Source: Periplaneta americana
Taxonomy: Eukaryota; Arthropoda; Insecta; Blattodea; Blattidae
DNA: 64,000 nt
Assembly: GCF_040183065.1 (NCBI RefSeq)
Contig: NC_091118.1
Coordinates: 206,212,686 to 206,276,685 of the forward strand
Direction: 5' to 3'
Part shown: piece by piece, positions 1 to 10,898 of the stretch
Layout: every line of letters starts with the position of its first letter
How positions within the stretch are numbered: the stretch's first letter is position 1
Translations under genes and position numbers: made by a program
Notes under the pieces: model-generated
What the model saw: the letters and a program-made list of their open reading frames with translations, nothing else
Told to the model about the DNA's origin: nothing
Databases searched by the model: none

Positions 1-776
1 AGACGATTAGGGAAAACACGGGAATTTTACTGGAAGTAAGTAAAGAGATAGGTTTGGAAGTAAATCCCGAAAAGACAAAGTATATGATTATGCCTCGTGG
101 CGAGAATATTGTACGAAATGGAAATATAAAAATTCGAGATTTATCTTTTGAAGAGGTGGAAAAGATGAAATATCTGTGAGCAACAGTAACAAATATAAAT
201 GATACTCGGGAGGAAATTAAACACAGAATAAATATGGGAAATGTCTGTTATTATTCGGTTGAGAAGCTTTTATCATCCAGTCTGCTGTTGAAAAATCTGA
301 AAGTTAGAATTTATAAAACAGTTATATTACCGGTTGTTCTTTATGGTTGTGAAACTTGGACTCTCATTTTGAGAGAGGAACAGAGATTAAGGGTGTTTGA
401 GAATAAGGTGCTTAGGAAAATATATGGGGCTAAGAGGGATGAAGTTACAGGAGAATGGAGAAAGTTACACAACACAGAACTGCACGCATTGTATTCTTCA
501 CCTGACATAATTAGGAACATTAAATCCAGACGTTTGAGATGGACAGGGCATGTAGCACGTATGGGCGAATCCAGAAATGCATATAGAGTGTTAGTTGGGT
601 GGCCGGAGGGGAAAAAGACCTTTGGGGAGGCCGAGACGTAGATGGGAATATAATATTAAAATGGATTTGAGGGAGGTTGGATATGATGATAGAGAATGGA
701 TTAATTTTGCTCAGGATAGGGACCAAGGGCGGGCTTATGTGAGGGCGGCAATGAACCTCCGGGTTCCTTAAAAGCC
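1..776 (+). pseudogene. RTE-like non-LTR retrotransposon, copy 1 (RT C-terminal part)
   Basis: The left end is cut by the window edge. The sequence translates as the region after the YADD box of a non-LTR reverse transcriptase and its C-terminal tail, with the phrases [37 protein letters not shown] and a final MNLRVP. It is dead: a TGA at about 177-179 replaces the Gly codon of the KYLGATVTN phrase seen in other copies, and a frame change near 615-640 breaks the [10 protein letters not shown] phrase. The LYGCETWTL and HVARM...GRPRRRW phrases are typical of RTE-type and related RTs carrying a tail of simple repeats. The clade call is inference; the RT call is firm. Confidence 0.88.
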
Positions 777-847
<71 letters not shown>

Positions 848-867
848 GAGTAAGTATATGAATTATA
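777..867 (+). repeat. (TAAG)n tail of retrotransposon copy 1
   Basis: About 20 GTAA/TAAG units follow directly after the stop codon and the AAAAGCCA end of copy 1. The same tail follows copies 4 and 8, and its complement precedes copies 3, 5 and 9, so it is the 3' end of the element and not an independent microsatellite. Confidence 0.9.
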
Positions 868-888
868 ATGTGAAGAAAAGAAAAAAAA

Positions 889-1347
889 TTAAACAGAGTG
901 AATATGATGGCTCAGAATTTGGCAAGAGCGTTTCAAAACTGAAGTTATGATGTCAGCAGCAAGTGTCTGTGGTAGTTCAAAAGTCTTCCTGAAGCTTTGA
1001 AAGAACTTGGGAATCACACCACGAGCTCCAATAAGAAGACCAATCACCTCAATATCTTCAAGCTGGTATTTTGCTTTGAAGTAATCAACTGTTGGCAGAT
1101 AAATGTTGATCTTTTCTTGATTGACATCCTCCGGCTTATTACTCCCCGTTTCAATCCTTATGGTAGGATCAATTATATATCCTTTCTTGGTAGTCTGGGA
1201 ATACGCTATGATGTCAATACGTCTAGAGGAGCCATTAGTAGCAAGGCAAAAAACTTCCTCTTCTACTATCCAAGACTTTTTTCTTAAAGCAGTTGCAATT
1301 AAGGATCGAACATGATGGTGTCTGGCATTTCGGAGGAGTAAAATTTA
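889..1347 (-). pseudogene. R2/R4-like retrotransposon, C-terminal restriction-like endonuclease end
   Basis: A minus-strand frame without an internal ATG start stays open for about 145 codons. It reads from LLRNARHHHVRSL through RRIDIIAYSQTTKKGYIIDPTIRIE and IGLLIGARGVIPKF to a TAA at 889-891. The RID...IIDPTIRIE spacing fits a PDDEXK-type endonuclease core, and the GARG(V/T)IPKF phrase is what I associate with the C-terminal tail of R2/R4/NeSL-type retrotransposons (established family knowledge; assignment inferred). The 5' side ends at a stop near 1351 in TTACAATTTT-rich sequence, so this is a 5'-truncated copy. A second copy of the same end lies at 32862-33101. Confidence 0.65.
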
Positions 1348-1626
1348 CAATTTTACAATTTGGAATTTTCCGCAATTTTTACAATATTTTGGCGAGATGT
1401 AGTGAGATGAGGTGAGGCCCGAGGATTCGCCAAAAGATTACCTGGCATTTGACTTACGGTTGCCTTGGTAAAATTAATGTTTTGCTTGTTTCATATGTTA
1501 AAAAGTATGCCCTATCTTTTAGTGCGAGAGCAGTTCGAGCATTTGGTAGTAAGTTACAATGGAATTGGAGCTGGGCTCCCAGTCGTTCTGTCGCAAAAAG
1601 GAGACAGCTCCTGCAGCTATACACAG

Positions 1627-2180
1627 AGTGTCGTTAATTATTTCTGGGGGTTATTCTGTGAGATATTTCAATCAAAAAAGTTAATTAAAAGTTTTCTAGT
1701 TTTTATTTCCTCTTCGAGGTAGGCTAAAAGTTGTTTCATGTGAAATATTTCATAGCGTGTTTTGGGAAAGTCGTTGATTTAATTCCCAAACTGTCCAGCT
1801 AGTTTAAGAGAGCAGTGTATTATGATGCTAAGTGATTGAAGGAATTTTTGTTTTGTATTTCAATGTGCAGAAATGTGACCCGAACAAATGTAACTTTAAG
1901 TTCTGCAGAGAAAATTTACAATGTTCCATATTGTTCGGATCAAAATTCTTCACATTTAAAGAACAATTCTTTCAATCATTTATTTTCATAATTGACTACT
2001 CTCTCTTAAATTGACTGAGCACATGGCGAATTAAATCAGTGACATTCCCCAAACATGATGTATAATGTTTCAAATAATTTTTTTTCTTCGAAAAGACAGG
2101 AAAAACGAGCAAAATTGTAATAAACTTTTTTGCTTGAAATATCTCAAAGAGTAACCCCATGGAATTAATGAAATTACTTA
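1627..2180. mobile_element. Palindromic MITE, family P, copy 1
   Basis: The two halves are long imperfect inverted repeats of each other. The left end reads TTAATTATTTCTGGGGGTTA and the right end, reversed, reads TTCATTAATTCCATGGGGTT. The arms continue inward through ATTTCATAGCGTG and TTTAAGAGAG(C/T)AGT. No coding capacity is seen. A second copy with nested insertions lies at 8737-9685. Exact ends and target duplication are not resolved. Confidence 0.7.
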
Positions 2181-3018
2181 CATACACACATACATACATA
2201 CATACATACATACATACATACATACATACCTCCTCCCACCACACACACACTCACACATATACACTCACTCACAAACATTCTCACTCACTCACTCACTCAC
2301 TCACTCACTCACTCACTCACTCACTCACTCACTCACTCACTCACTCACTCACACACACCCACTCACACACATACACTCACTCAGACACACTCTCTCACAC
2401 ACAATCACACACTCACTCACTCTCACACACACACTCACACACATACACTCACTCAGACACACTCTCTCACACACACACTCACACACTCACTCTCACACAC
2501 ACTCACACACATCCACTCGCACACATACACTCACTCAGACACACTCTCACGCACACACTCACACACTCACTCACTCTCACACACACTCACTCACACACAC
2601 CCACTCACACACATACACTCACTCAGACACACTCTCACGCACACACTCACACACTCACTCACTCACTCTCACACACACTCACTCACTCACACCCACTCAC
2701 ACACATACACTCACTCAGACACACTCACACACACACTCACTCTCACACACACTCACACACACACTCACACACATACACTCACTCAGACACACTCTCTCAC
2801 ACACACACACTCACACAAACTCTCACATACACTCACACACCCACTCACACTCATACACTCACACATACACTCACTCACACTCACTCACTCACTCACTCAC
2901 TCACACTCACTCACACACACTCTCTCACACACACACACCCACTCACACACATACACTTACACACATACACACACTCAGTCACACACAACACACACAAAAC
3001 ACACACACACACACTTAA
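2176..3018. repeat. (CATA)n and (CA/CTCA)n satellite
   Basis: A (CATA)n run at about 2178-2230 passes into roughly 780 bp of CA and CTCA units with a loose higher-order pattern in which ACACATACACTCACTCAGAC recurs about every 80-130 bp. The long open frame rich in His, Thr, Ser and Leu across it follows from the repeat composition and is not a gene. Confidence 0.95.
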
Positions 3019-3077
3019 TATTGTGTTGTAGTTTGTGATATTCACACAGTATATGCGTGTTGAAACATAGATAAAGG

Positions 3078-3475
3078 ATGTTTGAGAATAAGGTGCTTAG
3101 GAAAATATTTGGGGCTAAGAGGGATGAAGTTACAGGAGAATGGAGAAAGTTACACAACACAGACCTGCACGCATTGTATTATTCACCTGACATAATTAGG
3201 AACATTAAATCCAGACGTTTCAGATGGGCAGGGCATGTAGCACGTATGGGCGATCCAGAAATGCATATAGAGTGTTAGTTGGAAGGCCGGAGGGAATAAG
3301 ACCTTTGGGGAGGCCGAGACGTAGATGGGAGGATAATATTAAAATGGATTTGAGGGAGGTGGGATATGATGATAGAGACTGGATTAATCTTGCACAGGAT
3401 AGGGACCGATGGCGGGCTTATGTGAGGGCGGCAATGAACCTCCGGGTTCCTTAAAAGCCATTTGTAAGTGAGTAA
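3078..3475 (+). pseudogene. RTE-like retrotransposon, copy 2 (3' end)
   Basis: A 5'-truncated copy that begins inside FENKVLRKIFGAKRDE and runs to MNLRVP and a stop near 3454, followed by a very short degenerate GTAAGTGAGTAAGTAA tail. A one-base deletion near 3252 (CGATCC for CGAATCC) shifts the frame between the HVARMG and RNAYRVLVGRPEG phrases. It sits directly after the CA/CTCA satellite. Confidence 0.88.
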
Positions 3476-3479
3476 GTAA

Positions 3480-4121
3480 TAAAATTCTAGTTAGGATATT
3501 TGACGTAATCATTGTGATTTCCTTGAATCTCCTATCATTTTTGTTCCTCTTTCTTTACTTCTTTCTGTTATGGTTCTGTTCTCCCATTTTCCTTCTTTTT
3601 TTCTTTTTTTCTGATAAGATTTGTGCTTACGTATGAAAGGTTATAAATATTCAATCTTTAATAACGAACTCTCTTAAAGTTCATCGCAACAGTAATTCTT
3701 TTCGTATACATAAATAATGGTCTGCTATGTCTGATATGTTGTACGTCCATATAGACAGGAATACGCTTTGCATTGCTAGGACCTGAATGTTTGCGCTAGG
3801 TAAACAATCTCAAATCTCCAAGATTCGTCTTGCTATCGTGACATGTGTTCCACACTCCGAATCGTATCCAGCAACTCAAACATTAAACATGCATTTCACT
3901 AATTACGTCAAATTTATAATCGATTTGCAGCTTCTATAGAAGCACTTCCGTAGTTCACTGTTTACGTTGTACAAAGATGAGTTCGTGATTGAATAAAGCT
4001 CAATGCAATTGAAATTACATGTAGGTTGCTATCAACTATAAGTCATGTTACTGACTACAAATCAAGCGCATCTGATTTCCATTCTCTCACCACAAAAGAT
4101 CGGAAATTTGTTTATCTTTCT
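3480..4121. other. AT-rich stretch without recognisable feature
   Basis: No open frame with recognisable similarity, RNA gene or repeat structure is seen. It lies between retrotransposon copy 2 and the TTAA-flanked element. Confidence 0.5.
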
Positions 4122-4125
4122 TTAA

Positions 4126-5365
4126 GGGGAGAGGATGGTATTTTTTGATGAAAAATGAGTAAATTAAAAAAAATAAAATTCTTTAAAATTCTCTATGATA
4201 TGTGTGGAATGCATTGCATAACATTCTGTGGGTATTTGTGCCCTTATCGGATGTTGAGTCGCCATTTTTAAACTCCCTGCGTTATGGATTTTTAAATCAC
4301 TCGCCCATTTTTATTGTTGTTTCCAGTAAATTAAATTTTCAAAAAAAAAAATTGTTTTTCTTAAAATACCCTTTGATATGTGTGGAATGCATTGCATAAC
4401 ATTTTGTGGGTATTTGTGCCCTTATCGGATGTTGAGTCGCCATTTTTAAACTCCCTGCGTTATGGATTTTTAAATCACTCGCCCATTTTTATTGTTGTTT
4501 CCAGTAAATTAAATAAAAAAAAAAGTTTTTTCTTTAAAATACCCTTTGATATGTGTGGAATGCATTGCATAACATTTTGTGGGTATTTGTGCCCTTATCG
4601 GATGTTGAGTCGCCATTTTTAAACTCCCTGCGTTATGGATTTTTAAATCACTCGCCCATTTTTATTGTTGTTTCCAGTAAATTAAATTAAAAAAAAATGT
4701 TTTTTCTTTAAAATACCCTTTGATATGTGTGGAATGCATTGCATAACATTTTGTGGGTATTTGTGCCCTTATCGGATGTTGAGACGTCATTTTTAAACTT
4801 CCTGCGCTATGGATCTTTAAATCACACGCCCGCTTTTTGCCCGGTATCCAGTAACTTCATTTTTTTTGCTACATTGCCAGACAAAAATGGATATAATGTC
4901 TGAACTATTAAAGATACATCCATGAAATTTAGAACACACATTCTTTAGACTATTAGGAAACTTTTCTCTGTAGCAGAATTTTGTTAACTGGTTTAATTTA
5001 AAAAATACGTCCATTTGTTTGGAAGAAAGGAAATCAGAAAATTGTTATTAAATTTTAATTGTTTATTTTACAAACGTAGGGACTAATATCCAATTTCTGT
5101 TACAGACAGTTTATAGAACATACTTTTGCAAATACATTGCAAAAACTGTTTGAATCTATCTTTAAAAACGGTTTAGATATATCGGTTTTAGTACAATCCT
5201 GCATTGGGTATAATTTTTTTTCAAATTTGGACCACCAAATAATTTTTTTTTTTCAAAATATCTTTATTTGGTTGAGTTCCCACAGCTATGAGCTAACTAG
5301 ATACAAAAAATTAATATTTTACACCAAATATGAAAACATTAAAAAAAAAATATCATCCTCTCCCC
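4126..5365. mobile_element. Non-autonomous TTAA-flanked DNA transposon with internal tandem array
   Basis: The element starts TTAA|GGGGAGAGGATG and ends CATCCTCTCCCC|TTAA. Terminal inverted repeats of about 25 bp are therefore flanked by a TTAA duplication at 4122-4125 and 5366-5369. TTAA target sites are characteristic of piggyBac and Kolobok superfamilies (established knowledge); the GGGG start does not fit the usual CCC start of piggyBac, so the superfamily is open. The 1240 bp interior has no transposase frame. It contains a four-unit tandem array (about 4190-4860) and AT-rich filler. Confidence 0.75.
4190..4860. repeat. Four tandem units of about 175 bp
   Basis: Units containing TGTGTGGAATGCATTGCATA start at 4201, 4379, 4552 and 4726, giving periods of 178, 173 and 174 bp. 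The first three are nearly identical apart from the length of the A-run in AAATTAAAT(A)n. The fourth is more diverged at its right end (GAGACGTC, CTGCGCTATGGATC). The length differences lie in the A-run, as replication slippage would produce. Confidence 0.95.
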
Positions 5366-5369
5366 TTAA

Positions 5370-6073
5370 GAATTGTGTTCCTCGCCCTACGTAGTTCTGT
5401 GTTCTCTTAGAAGTGACCTCATGTCATTCTAAGATTCTTCGCAACATACTAAAGTGTCTCATTTAATTTAATTTATTATATTCGATAGATCTTGCATTAT
5501 CAATGAAGCTTTAAGATGTGGAACAAGTCAAAATTTTACAAGATTACAATTACAATTTTATTAATTTTCCTTACAATTTTTATATTTTTTTTTCCAATTT
5601 TTACAATTTTGCAGTTTTGCAATTTTCTACAATTATTTTTTTATTTCCAGTGTCGGTTCACAATCCTCGAAATTGAGGACAGAGGTACCAAAATACTCAG
5701 CCACTCAAGTAGCTTATCACGATTTAATCATTTCACTGGTGTAGCTATTTCGTGTCGAATATAAATTATAGTAGTAAAATGGTTTGGTAATTATTTTTCC
5801 ACCGCTTGCAAGTGAAAGCAGTATTATGTTTAGAAAAAACATTAATTGAAGAATTTCTTGTTCAGAATTTTCTTTTCTCCTGCTTTTAACGACACTGTAA
5901 CAATTTAGACATACACTATAATACGGAAAGACCTCCAACTCAATCTATGCGTTCGAGAAATTTTTGAAATTAATAAGTGAATTTCAGAATCAATAGTGGC
6001 AAAGACCGGAACTACATCTCGTATTACACAGACCGATTGGTATTACAGGTACCTACTATATAGACATTATTAC
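5370..6073. other. AT-rich gap with TTACAATTTT repeats
   Basis: At about 5530-5640 there is a run of degenerate TTACAATTTT units like that at 1335-1375. Nothing else is recognisable. Confidence 0.5.
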
Positions 6074-7257
6074 TATTACTTACTTACTGGCTTTTAATGA
6101 ACCCGGAGGTTCATTGCCGCCCTCACATAAGCCCGCCATTGGTCCCTATGCTGAGCAAGATTAATCCAGTCTCTATCATCACATCCCACCTCCCTTAAAT
6201 CCATTTTAATATTATCTTCCCATCTACGTCTCGGCCTCCCCAAAGGTCTTTTTCCCTCCAGCCTCCCAACTAACACTCTATATGTATTTCTGGATTCGCC
6301 CATATGTGCTACATGCCCTGCCCATCTCAAACGTCTGGATTTAATGTTCCTAATTATGTCAGATACAATGCGTGCAGTTTTGTGTTGTGTAACTTTTTCC
6401 ATTTCTCCTGTAACTTCATCCCTTTTAGCCCCAAATACTTTCCTAGGCACCTTATTCTCAAAGACCCTTAACCTCTGTTCCTCTCTGAAAGAGAGAGTCC
6501 AAGTTTTACAGCCATAAAGAACAACCGGTAATATAACTGTTTTATAAATTCTAACTTTCAGATTTTTTGACAGCAGACTGGATGATAAAAGCTTCTCAAC
6601 TGAATAATAACAGGCATTTCCCATATTTATTCGGTGTTTAATTTCCTCCTGAGTATCATTTATATTTGTTACTGTTGCTCCCAGATATTTGAATTTTTCC
6701 ACCTCTTCAAAAGATAAATTTCCAATTTTTATATTTCCATTTCGTACAATATTCTGGTCACGAGACATAATCATATACTTTGTCTTTTCGGGATTTACTT
6801 CGAAACCTATCTCTTTACTTGCTTCAAGTAAAATTCCCGTGTTTTGCCTAATCATTTGTGGATTTTCTCCTAAGATATTCACGTCATCCGTATAGACAAG
6901 CAGCTGATGTAACCCGTTCAATTCCAAACCCTCTCTGTTATCCTGGACTTTCCTAATGGCATACTCTAAAGCAAAGTTAAAAAGTAAAGGTTATAGTGCA
7001 TCTCCTTGCTTTAGCCCACAGTGAATTGGAAACACATCTGACAGAAACTGATCTATAAGGACTCTGCTGTACGTTTCACTGAGACACATTTTAATTAATC
7101 GAACTAGTGTCTTAGGAATACCAAATTCAATAAGAATATCATATAAAACTTCTCTCTCAACCGAGTCATATGCCTTTTTGAAATCTATGAATAAATGATA
7201 CACTCTACCCTTATACTCCTTTTTCTTTCCATTATCTGTGGAATACAAAATATCTTA
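6074..7257 (-). pseudogene. RTE-like retrotransposon, copy 3 (longest on this strand, RT core)
   Basis: On the minus strand the frame starts near 7248 and is collinear to 6094. It has the RT phrase HLFIDFKKAYDS with its Asp, then GLKQGDAL, then the catalytic box and the C-terminal tail ending NLRVH. A single in-frame TAA near 6989, where copy 8 has a Ser codon, splits it in two. The catalytic YADD box reads YTDD, so an Ala to Thr change has hit the active-site motif. A further local change scrambles the TGEWRKLHN phrase near 6400. The 3' TTAC repeat tail is at 6074-6090. Copy 3 is the best view here of the upstream RT core along with copy 8. Confidence 0.9.
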
Positions 7258-7286
7258 TCAATAGTTGATCTATTACGCCTTTAACC

Positions 7287-7290
7287 ACAC

Positions 7291-7332
<42 letters not shown>
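7287..7332. repeat. (ATT)n microsatellite
   Basis: About 15 ATT units just past the 5' end of retrotransposon copy 3. Confidence 0.9.
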
Positions 7333-7333
<1 letters not shown>

Positions 7334-7439
7334 TATTTGTGATTTATTTTTATATTACGCTGTACATCTTATTATTGTAATATTATGATTTATAATGCCT
7401 TTAAAATAGTTTTAATGCACCCTTAGACAACCACAAATA

Positions 7440-8173
7440 CATGGCTATTCAAAAAGAAGGAGCAGATTTCAAACATTTATTTCTTCCAAACTACAAAAGA
7501 CAGAAACACAATATTACATCGTTCCAACGTTCCTGACGGAGAAAGATTCAATGTTGTATGCATTTAATATGAGCACTATGTGTTACACGACAAATATCAA
7601 AACGGTGGCTCATTTCTTGCCACACACGAATCAGCTGGTCTCTAGTTATCGAATTCACAGCTTCAACAATTCGATGTCGCAGACTTTCAAGAGTGTCAGG
7701 CATAGGGGAGATAAAAACACGGTCTTTTACGTAACCCCACAGATAAAAATCACAAGGAGTGAGGTATGGAGACCTGGGAGGCCACCGGCGATGAAGTTGA
7801 TCTTCTCCTCCTCTTCCAATCCAACGTACTGGAATGGTGTCATTCAGGTAACGTCGGACGTGGTTAGGGGAATGAGCCGGGGCACCATCTTGCATGAAGA
7901 TGAAGTTGTTTATTAAACTGACGGCGAAAAGCACGTTGAACTTCAATAATGGACTCTACTTTTTCTAATTGCAGCACACAAAATGCTTTTTCTTGTTGTG
8001 TCGCAATTTTACTAAAGACAATCAAAAGCGCCAATGCAACTGTGATTGGAACTCCTACCCGTTCAAAATTTAAACTTTCGTCTGTCCAGGAACGTTGGAA
8101 TTGTGTTTCTATCTTTTGTAGTTTGGAAGAAATAAATATTTGAAATCTGCTGCTTCTTTTTTGAATAGCCTTG
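7440..8173 (-). mobile_element. Internally deleted mariner-like (IS630/Tc1/mariner) element
   Basis: Inverted repeats of about 65 bp bound this 734 bp element: CA(T/A)GGCTATTCAAAAAGAAG on the left and its complement on the right, with TA on both sides (7438-7439, 8174-8175). The minus strand carries transposase remnants. An N-terminal helix-turn-helix part has QEKAFCVLQLEKVESIIEVQ followed by RAFRRQF, like the DUF4817 domain of arthropod mariner-like transposases. A C-terminal catalytic part has FMQDGAPAH and PYLTPCDFYLWGYVKD. The two overlap in different frames near 7864-7946, where the middle of the gene, including the first catalytic Asp, is missing. An EDQLHRR stretch between the two acidic residues is unusual. 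Confidence 0.85.
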
Positions 8174-8175
8174 TA

Positions 8176-8736
8176 CATTCAAGACCCCTATTCACGTGTC
8201 TAAAGTGGCATTATGGTCTTTATGCTTCTAGGTTTCCCTGGTGACGACTCTAGGTCTCTTTGCTTCCCAGATGTAACACCATTTGCAGGAAAGTTTGAAT
8301 GACAATCCACCCACGCTGGAAGATCTCAGAAGACAATGCCCAGCAGAACTCACGACAATGAATGCAGTTGTCTGCAGTGTTATGAACTTTGTGCAGTAGA
8401 ACAAAACGGTCATCTCCAGGTGAGTTTCATGAAACACTTTTCAACAGCATCTGTACAGATTTCATCTTGACCGCTAATCTCGCTCATTGTATACTTGTTA
8501 CTGATTATTTGTGGGCAATAAAACGATATTAACAGAGAATATTGTAAGGAAGATCAGCAATAGCGATGCTAAATCGTGTATTATGGGAGCAAAATATAAC
8601 AAAGAACACCGAAATTGAGATTTATAAATCCATAGTTCGAGTAATGTAACATACGGATCTGAAACTAGCACCTGGATTTATTGCACTTCATACAATGTCT
8701 ACTGTTTCGTGCATTAAAACATATAGGGTGGACCCT
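8176..8736 (+). other. Gap with weak transposase and RT traces
   Basis: At about 8290-8400 the plus strand reads NPPTLEDLRRQ and further residues like the C-terminus of a mariner-like transposase. At about 8575-8660 it reads TEIEIYKSIVRVM then TYGSET, like the LTYGSETW region of an RTE-type RT. Both are short and broken, so they are recorded as traces only. Confidence 0.35.
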
Positions 8737-8913
8737 AAATAATGTCATTAATTTCAGGGGGTTATTTTTTTAGAGATTTGAAACCAAAAAGCTTAATACA
8801 ATTTTGATCGTTTTTGCTTCCTTTTCGAGATAAAAATTGTTTTATATGAAACATTTCATAGCGTGTTTTAGGAAAGCCATTGATTTAATTCCCAATATAC
8901 TCAGTCAATTTAA

Positions 8914-9145
8914 CCCTTTGCAGCACCACATTTTAATTTTTTGTTTGTTTATTTTTCATTTCATGGATCATAACAAAGCTTCGATTAATTTTTTCCAACA
9001 TTTTAACTCTGCACACAATTTCAAAACACATATGTCACCTCTATGTATACTCAAGAGGTGGTTCCATGATGGAATATCTGTGCCATAAAATTTAGAAAGA
9101 AAGAAAAACTCTTGTTCTTCTGAACAACAACTGTGCTGGAAAGGG
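8914..9145. mobile_element. piggyBac-like MITE
   Basis: The 232 bp element starts TTAA|CCCTTTGCAGCAC and ends GTGCTGGAAAGGG|TTAA. The TTAA duplication occupies 8910-8913 and 9146-9149. In family P copy 1 the same site has a single TTTAAGAGAGCAGT, so an empty-site comparison is available within the window. A CCC start next to TTAA is the piggyBac pattern (established). No transposase is present. Confidence 0.8.
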
Positions 9146-9310
9146 TTAAGAGAACAGTGTATTGTGATAATAAATAATTGAAAGAATTTTAGTTTTGTCC
9201 TTTAAATGTGTAGAAATTTGATCTGAAGAAATGTAACTTTTCTTTCCGAAAAGGAATTTTAAAATGTTACAATTGTCACTTATTATCATAATGCACAGCT
9301 CTCTTAAATT

Positions 9311-9515
9311 GATTGGTCCACACTTTTAGCGCGTCTGGCCGCGAAACTATTTGGCCCGGGTTTGAATCCCCTCAACTCAATATGAAAAAATGCTGGGTAA
9401 CTTTCGGTGCTGGACCCCAGACTCATTTCACCGGCATTATAGCCTTCATCTCATTCAGACGCTAAATAACGTAAGATGTTCATAGATCGTCGTAAAATAA
9501 CCTACTAAAAAATAA
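9311..9515 (+). mobile_element. tRNA-derived SINE, family S1, copy 1
   Basis: The head has a tRNA-like GGCCCGGGTTTGAATCCCC box B. The body reads GGTAACTTTCGGTGCTGGAC and CTCATTTCACCGGCATTATA, and the tail reads CTCATTCAGACGCTAAATAA then a region ending CCTACTAAAAAA. The same body and tail occur reversed at 17285-17529, so this is a dispersed family. Box A is weak here. Confidence 0.7.
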
Positions 9516-9785
9516 ACTGAGCATATTGGGAATTAAAACAATGGCTTCTGCAAAACATGTTATTAAATCTTTCATATAAAACAATTATCTCGGAAAGGAA
9601 ACAAAAACGAGGAAAATTGTATTAAATTTTTTTGTTTGAAATATCATGAAGAATAAACCCAGAAATTAATCATATTACTTATGGTTCAACTTGTACACAT
9701 TCAGATGAAACCAAGCCTCATTCGAAAACTAGTTCAGAAGCTTCATATAGGACCTATATTATAGGTTATTACTGCCCGTTTTATA

Positions 9786-10382
9786 TAGGATAATTCACAA
9801 CTAATGGCCCGCGCTTTAGAAATCTGTTGTATGGTCCATTTTCAGCATAAAATGTAGTGTGAAGATGGGTAAGATGATTGTTCGTTAAGGAGTTACGGGC
9901 TGATTTTATCCTTCGAAAGTAGCAGTGATGTTGGGCAGAACTAAGAGTTACTCACAATACACAGAAATATTCATTCAAAATACTGTATTAATCATAAAAT
10001 AAACATACCTCAGGTTGGAAGCAGATTTTCAAATATCACTTCTTCCACTTCAATGCACTTGGCCGCGCGGATGTGAATGGCGCTTAGCGTTCCGTACCTC
10101 GGCACGGCTATACCTGAAAGCGCGACTGATAATACCAGACCTATCTTCCCCTTCACCACCGTACTTCACGTCACAGCGCAACACTCCGTTCAGTTTACGT
10201 TCCAATATTTGTATTACGATGCAAGCAGCTCCAAAGCCTGATTCACAGTATGACGTTTTTTATTTTTACGAGTAACTTTCAAAGGAATGATAATTGGACC
10301 CATGCTCATATGACATTTTATGCTCAAAATGGCCAGTAGAATCGATTCCTAATGCCCGGATTGTTAGTCGTGAATCACCCTG
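9786..10382. mobile_element. TA-flanked MITE with CAGGGTGATTCACGA-type ends
   Basis: The left end TAGGATAATTCACAACTAA and the right end (reversed) CAGGGTGATTCACGACTAA are inverted repeats that continue inward for about 75 bp through CATTTT(C/G)AGCATAAAATG. TA lies on both sides. The interior near 10060-10200 is GC-richer than its surroundings and gives an 86-codon open frame at 10015-10275 that I do not recognise. Confidence 0.7.
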
Positions 10383-10385
10383 TAT

Positions 10386-10898
10386 ATCATCACTGAACGT
10401 TTGTATTGCATTTCTAATATATAATTTATTACTCTATTAGAACTTGTTAACCTACATACGTTACCGTCTAAAACAAATAAAACCCCAGTTGCGTTTCAAT
10501 TATGTTTCATGCAGGCCATAATGATCATCTGTTGCTATAGCAGAGTAAACAAGAGGCACAAAATGATCTATTAGCTCTCGTATACATTAATAAATTACGC
10601 GTGTTACTTTATAGGGAGTGGCGAAATATTATACTATATCAGTCATCATTTAAGAAGGACCGATTGCATTCAAGCTGGCGGGAAGTGACTACTTATAAAC
10701 ACGAGAAATAAACATTTCATAAAGTCCACCTTTCATTTCATCGTGCCCGTCTAGGAAAAACTTTAAAACAACAAACAAACGCGCACAAATGCTGTTATAT
10801 AGCCTACTTCTCACCAAGTTTAAAGCGTAGCTCCGTAGCTGTGTGGTATAAGGCAGCAGAGGCGCGTTAGGGGTAACAGGGATGACAAACTCGTAAAG
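10386..10898. other. Gap without recognisable feature
   Basis: AT-rich sequence between the MITE and the hAT remnant. No family or RNA is recognised. Confidence 0.45.

Larger units (their letters stand above)
8737..9685. mobile_element. Palindromic MITE, family P, copy 2, carrying two younger insertions
   Basis: The same inverted-repeat element as at 1627-2180: left end GTCATTAATTTCAGGGGGTT, right end (reversed) ATGATTAATTTCTGGGTTTA. Inside, a piggyBac-like MITE (8914-9145) sits in the TTTAAGAGA(A/G)CAGT part of the left arm and a SINE (about 9311-9515) sits near the middle of the right arm. Without them the copy would be of similar length to copy 1. Confidence 0.7.

Noticed and set aside
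2159-3031. A 290-codon frame of mostly His, Thr, Ser and Leu
   Set aside because: It is a direct translation of the CA/CTCA satellite; no non-repeat codons except at the margins.
4202-4622. Tandem 65- and 80-codon frames starting MWNALHNILW
   Set aside because: Arise from the 175 bp tandem units; the units differ by indels not divisible by three.
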